DNA from: Paraburkholderia unamae
GTDB taxonomy: Bacteria > Pseudomonadota > Gammaproteobacteria > Burkholderiales > Burkholderiaceae
Reading direction: 5' to 3'
Assembly: GCF_003268775.1 (NCBI RefSeq)
Contig: NZ_QLSU01000054.1
Coordinates: 1 to 43,624 of the forward strand
Length of the DNA: 43,624 bases
Below the pieces are notes generated by a model. That model saw only the letters and a list, made by a program, of their open reading frames with translations. It did not search any database and had not been told where the DNA came from. This document shows positions 43,539 through 43,624 of this stretch, piece after piece (positions within the stretch are counted from its first letter, which is position 1; every line of letters begins with the position of its first letter). Position numbers and translations under genes: made by a program.

Positions 43539-43624
43539 GCTTGGGCTTGGGCTTGGGCTTGGGCTTGGGCTTGGGCTTGGGCTTGGGCTTGGGCTTGGGC
43601 TTGGGCTTGGGCTTGGGCTTGGGC
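43539..43624. repeat. TTGGGC hexanucleotide tandem repeat at the window edge
   Basis: The unit TTGGGC is repeated about 14 times without error from near 43539 to the last base, so the true length is unknown. Each unit has a GGG run, so the plus strand could form G-quadruplexes. Read on the minus strand the codons CCC AAG give Pro-Lys repeats that end in a TAA stop just past the array (CCCAAGCCTTAA), so it could be the tail of a protein coded from outside. Length variation by slippage is likely. Confidence 0.95.

Overview
The window looks like an accessory replicon, or a large integrated element, of a Burkholderiaceae bacterium, most likely Paraburkholderia or Burkholderia. The reasons are high GC content, H-NS proteins of the short Burkholderia type, dispersed lineage-specific small genes and an StbABC-like plasmid stability operon. 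This assignment is inferred from gene style, not from a marker gene. No rRNA, tRNA, CRISPR array, replication initiator or relaxase was recognised.

Region 1 (0-7.2 kb, plus strand) is a cyclic-di-GMP block. It has a membrane HD-GYP phosphodiesterase, a DUF4239-like membrane protein, two tiny membrane proteins and a membrane GGDEF diguanylate cyclase with an intact inhibitory site. Region 2 (7.5-14.8 kb) is sparse. It has a cold-shock protein with a clear terminator, a 457-residue protein with two repressor-like HTH repeats, a RES/Xre-type toxin-antitoxin pair and several minus-strand small proteins. Region 3 (14.9-17.3 kb) holds an apparently frameshifted adenine methyltransferase and a first H-NS protein.

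Region 4 (18-22.4 kb) is a dense minus-strand run of about a dozen genes of 40-110 codons, many with good ribosome-binding sites, ending with a MazEF-type pair and a small HTH regulator. Several of these small proteins have a second, diverged or broken copy elsewhere in the window, so regions 2 and 4 look like related gene collections that are being duplicated and decaying. Region 5 (23.2-30.4 kb) holds mostly unknown genes plus a long-tailed H-NS, a divergent H-NS-like protein and a SUI1/YciH translation factor homologue.

Region 6 (31.6-35.9 kb) has a membrane-anchored tandem AAA+ ATPase, a small two-helix membrane protein and, facing them, a tyrosine recombinase. Region 7 (36-39.9 kb) is the best candidate for a plasmid maintenance centre. 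A field of about twenty helically spaced 10-bp repeats lies directly upstream of three genes that look like StbA, StbB and StbC. The last 3.7 kb contains a decayed IS5-family transposase, few genes, and a TTGGGC hexanucleotide run that reaches the window edge.

The most interesting points are the repeat array with the Stb-like operon, the paralogous small-protein families, the terminal hexanucleotide run, the hairpin-rich strand upstream of the recombinase, and several genes that each seem to carry a single lesion (amber codon or frameshift) and may be true pseudogenes or sequencing errors.
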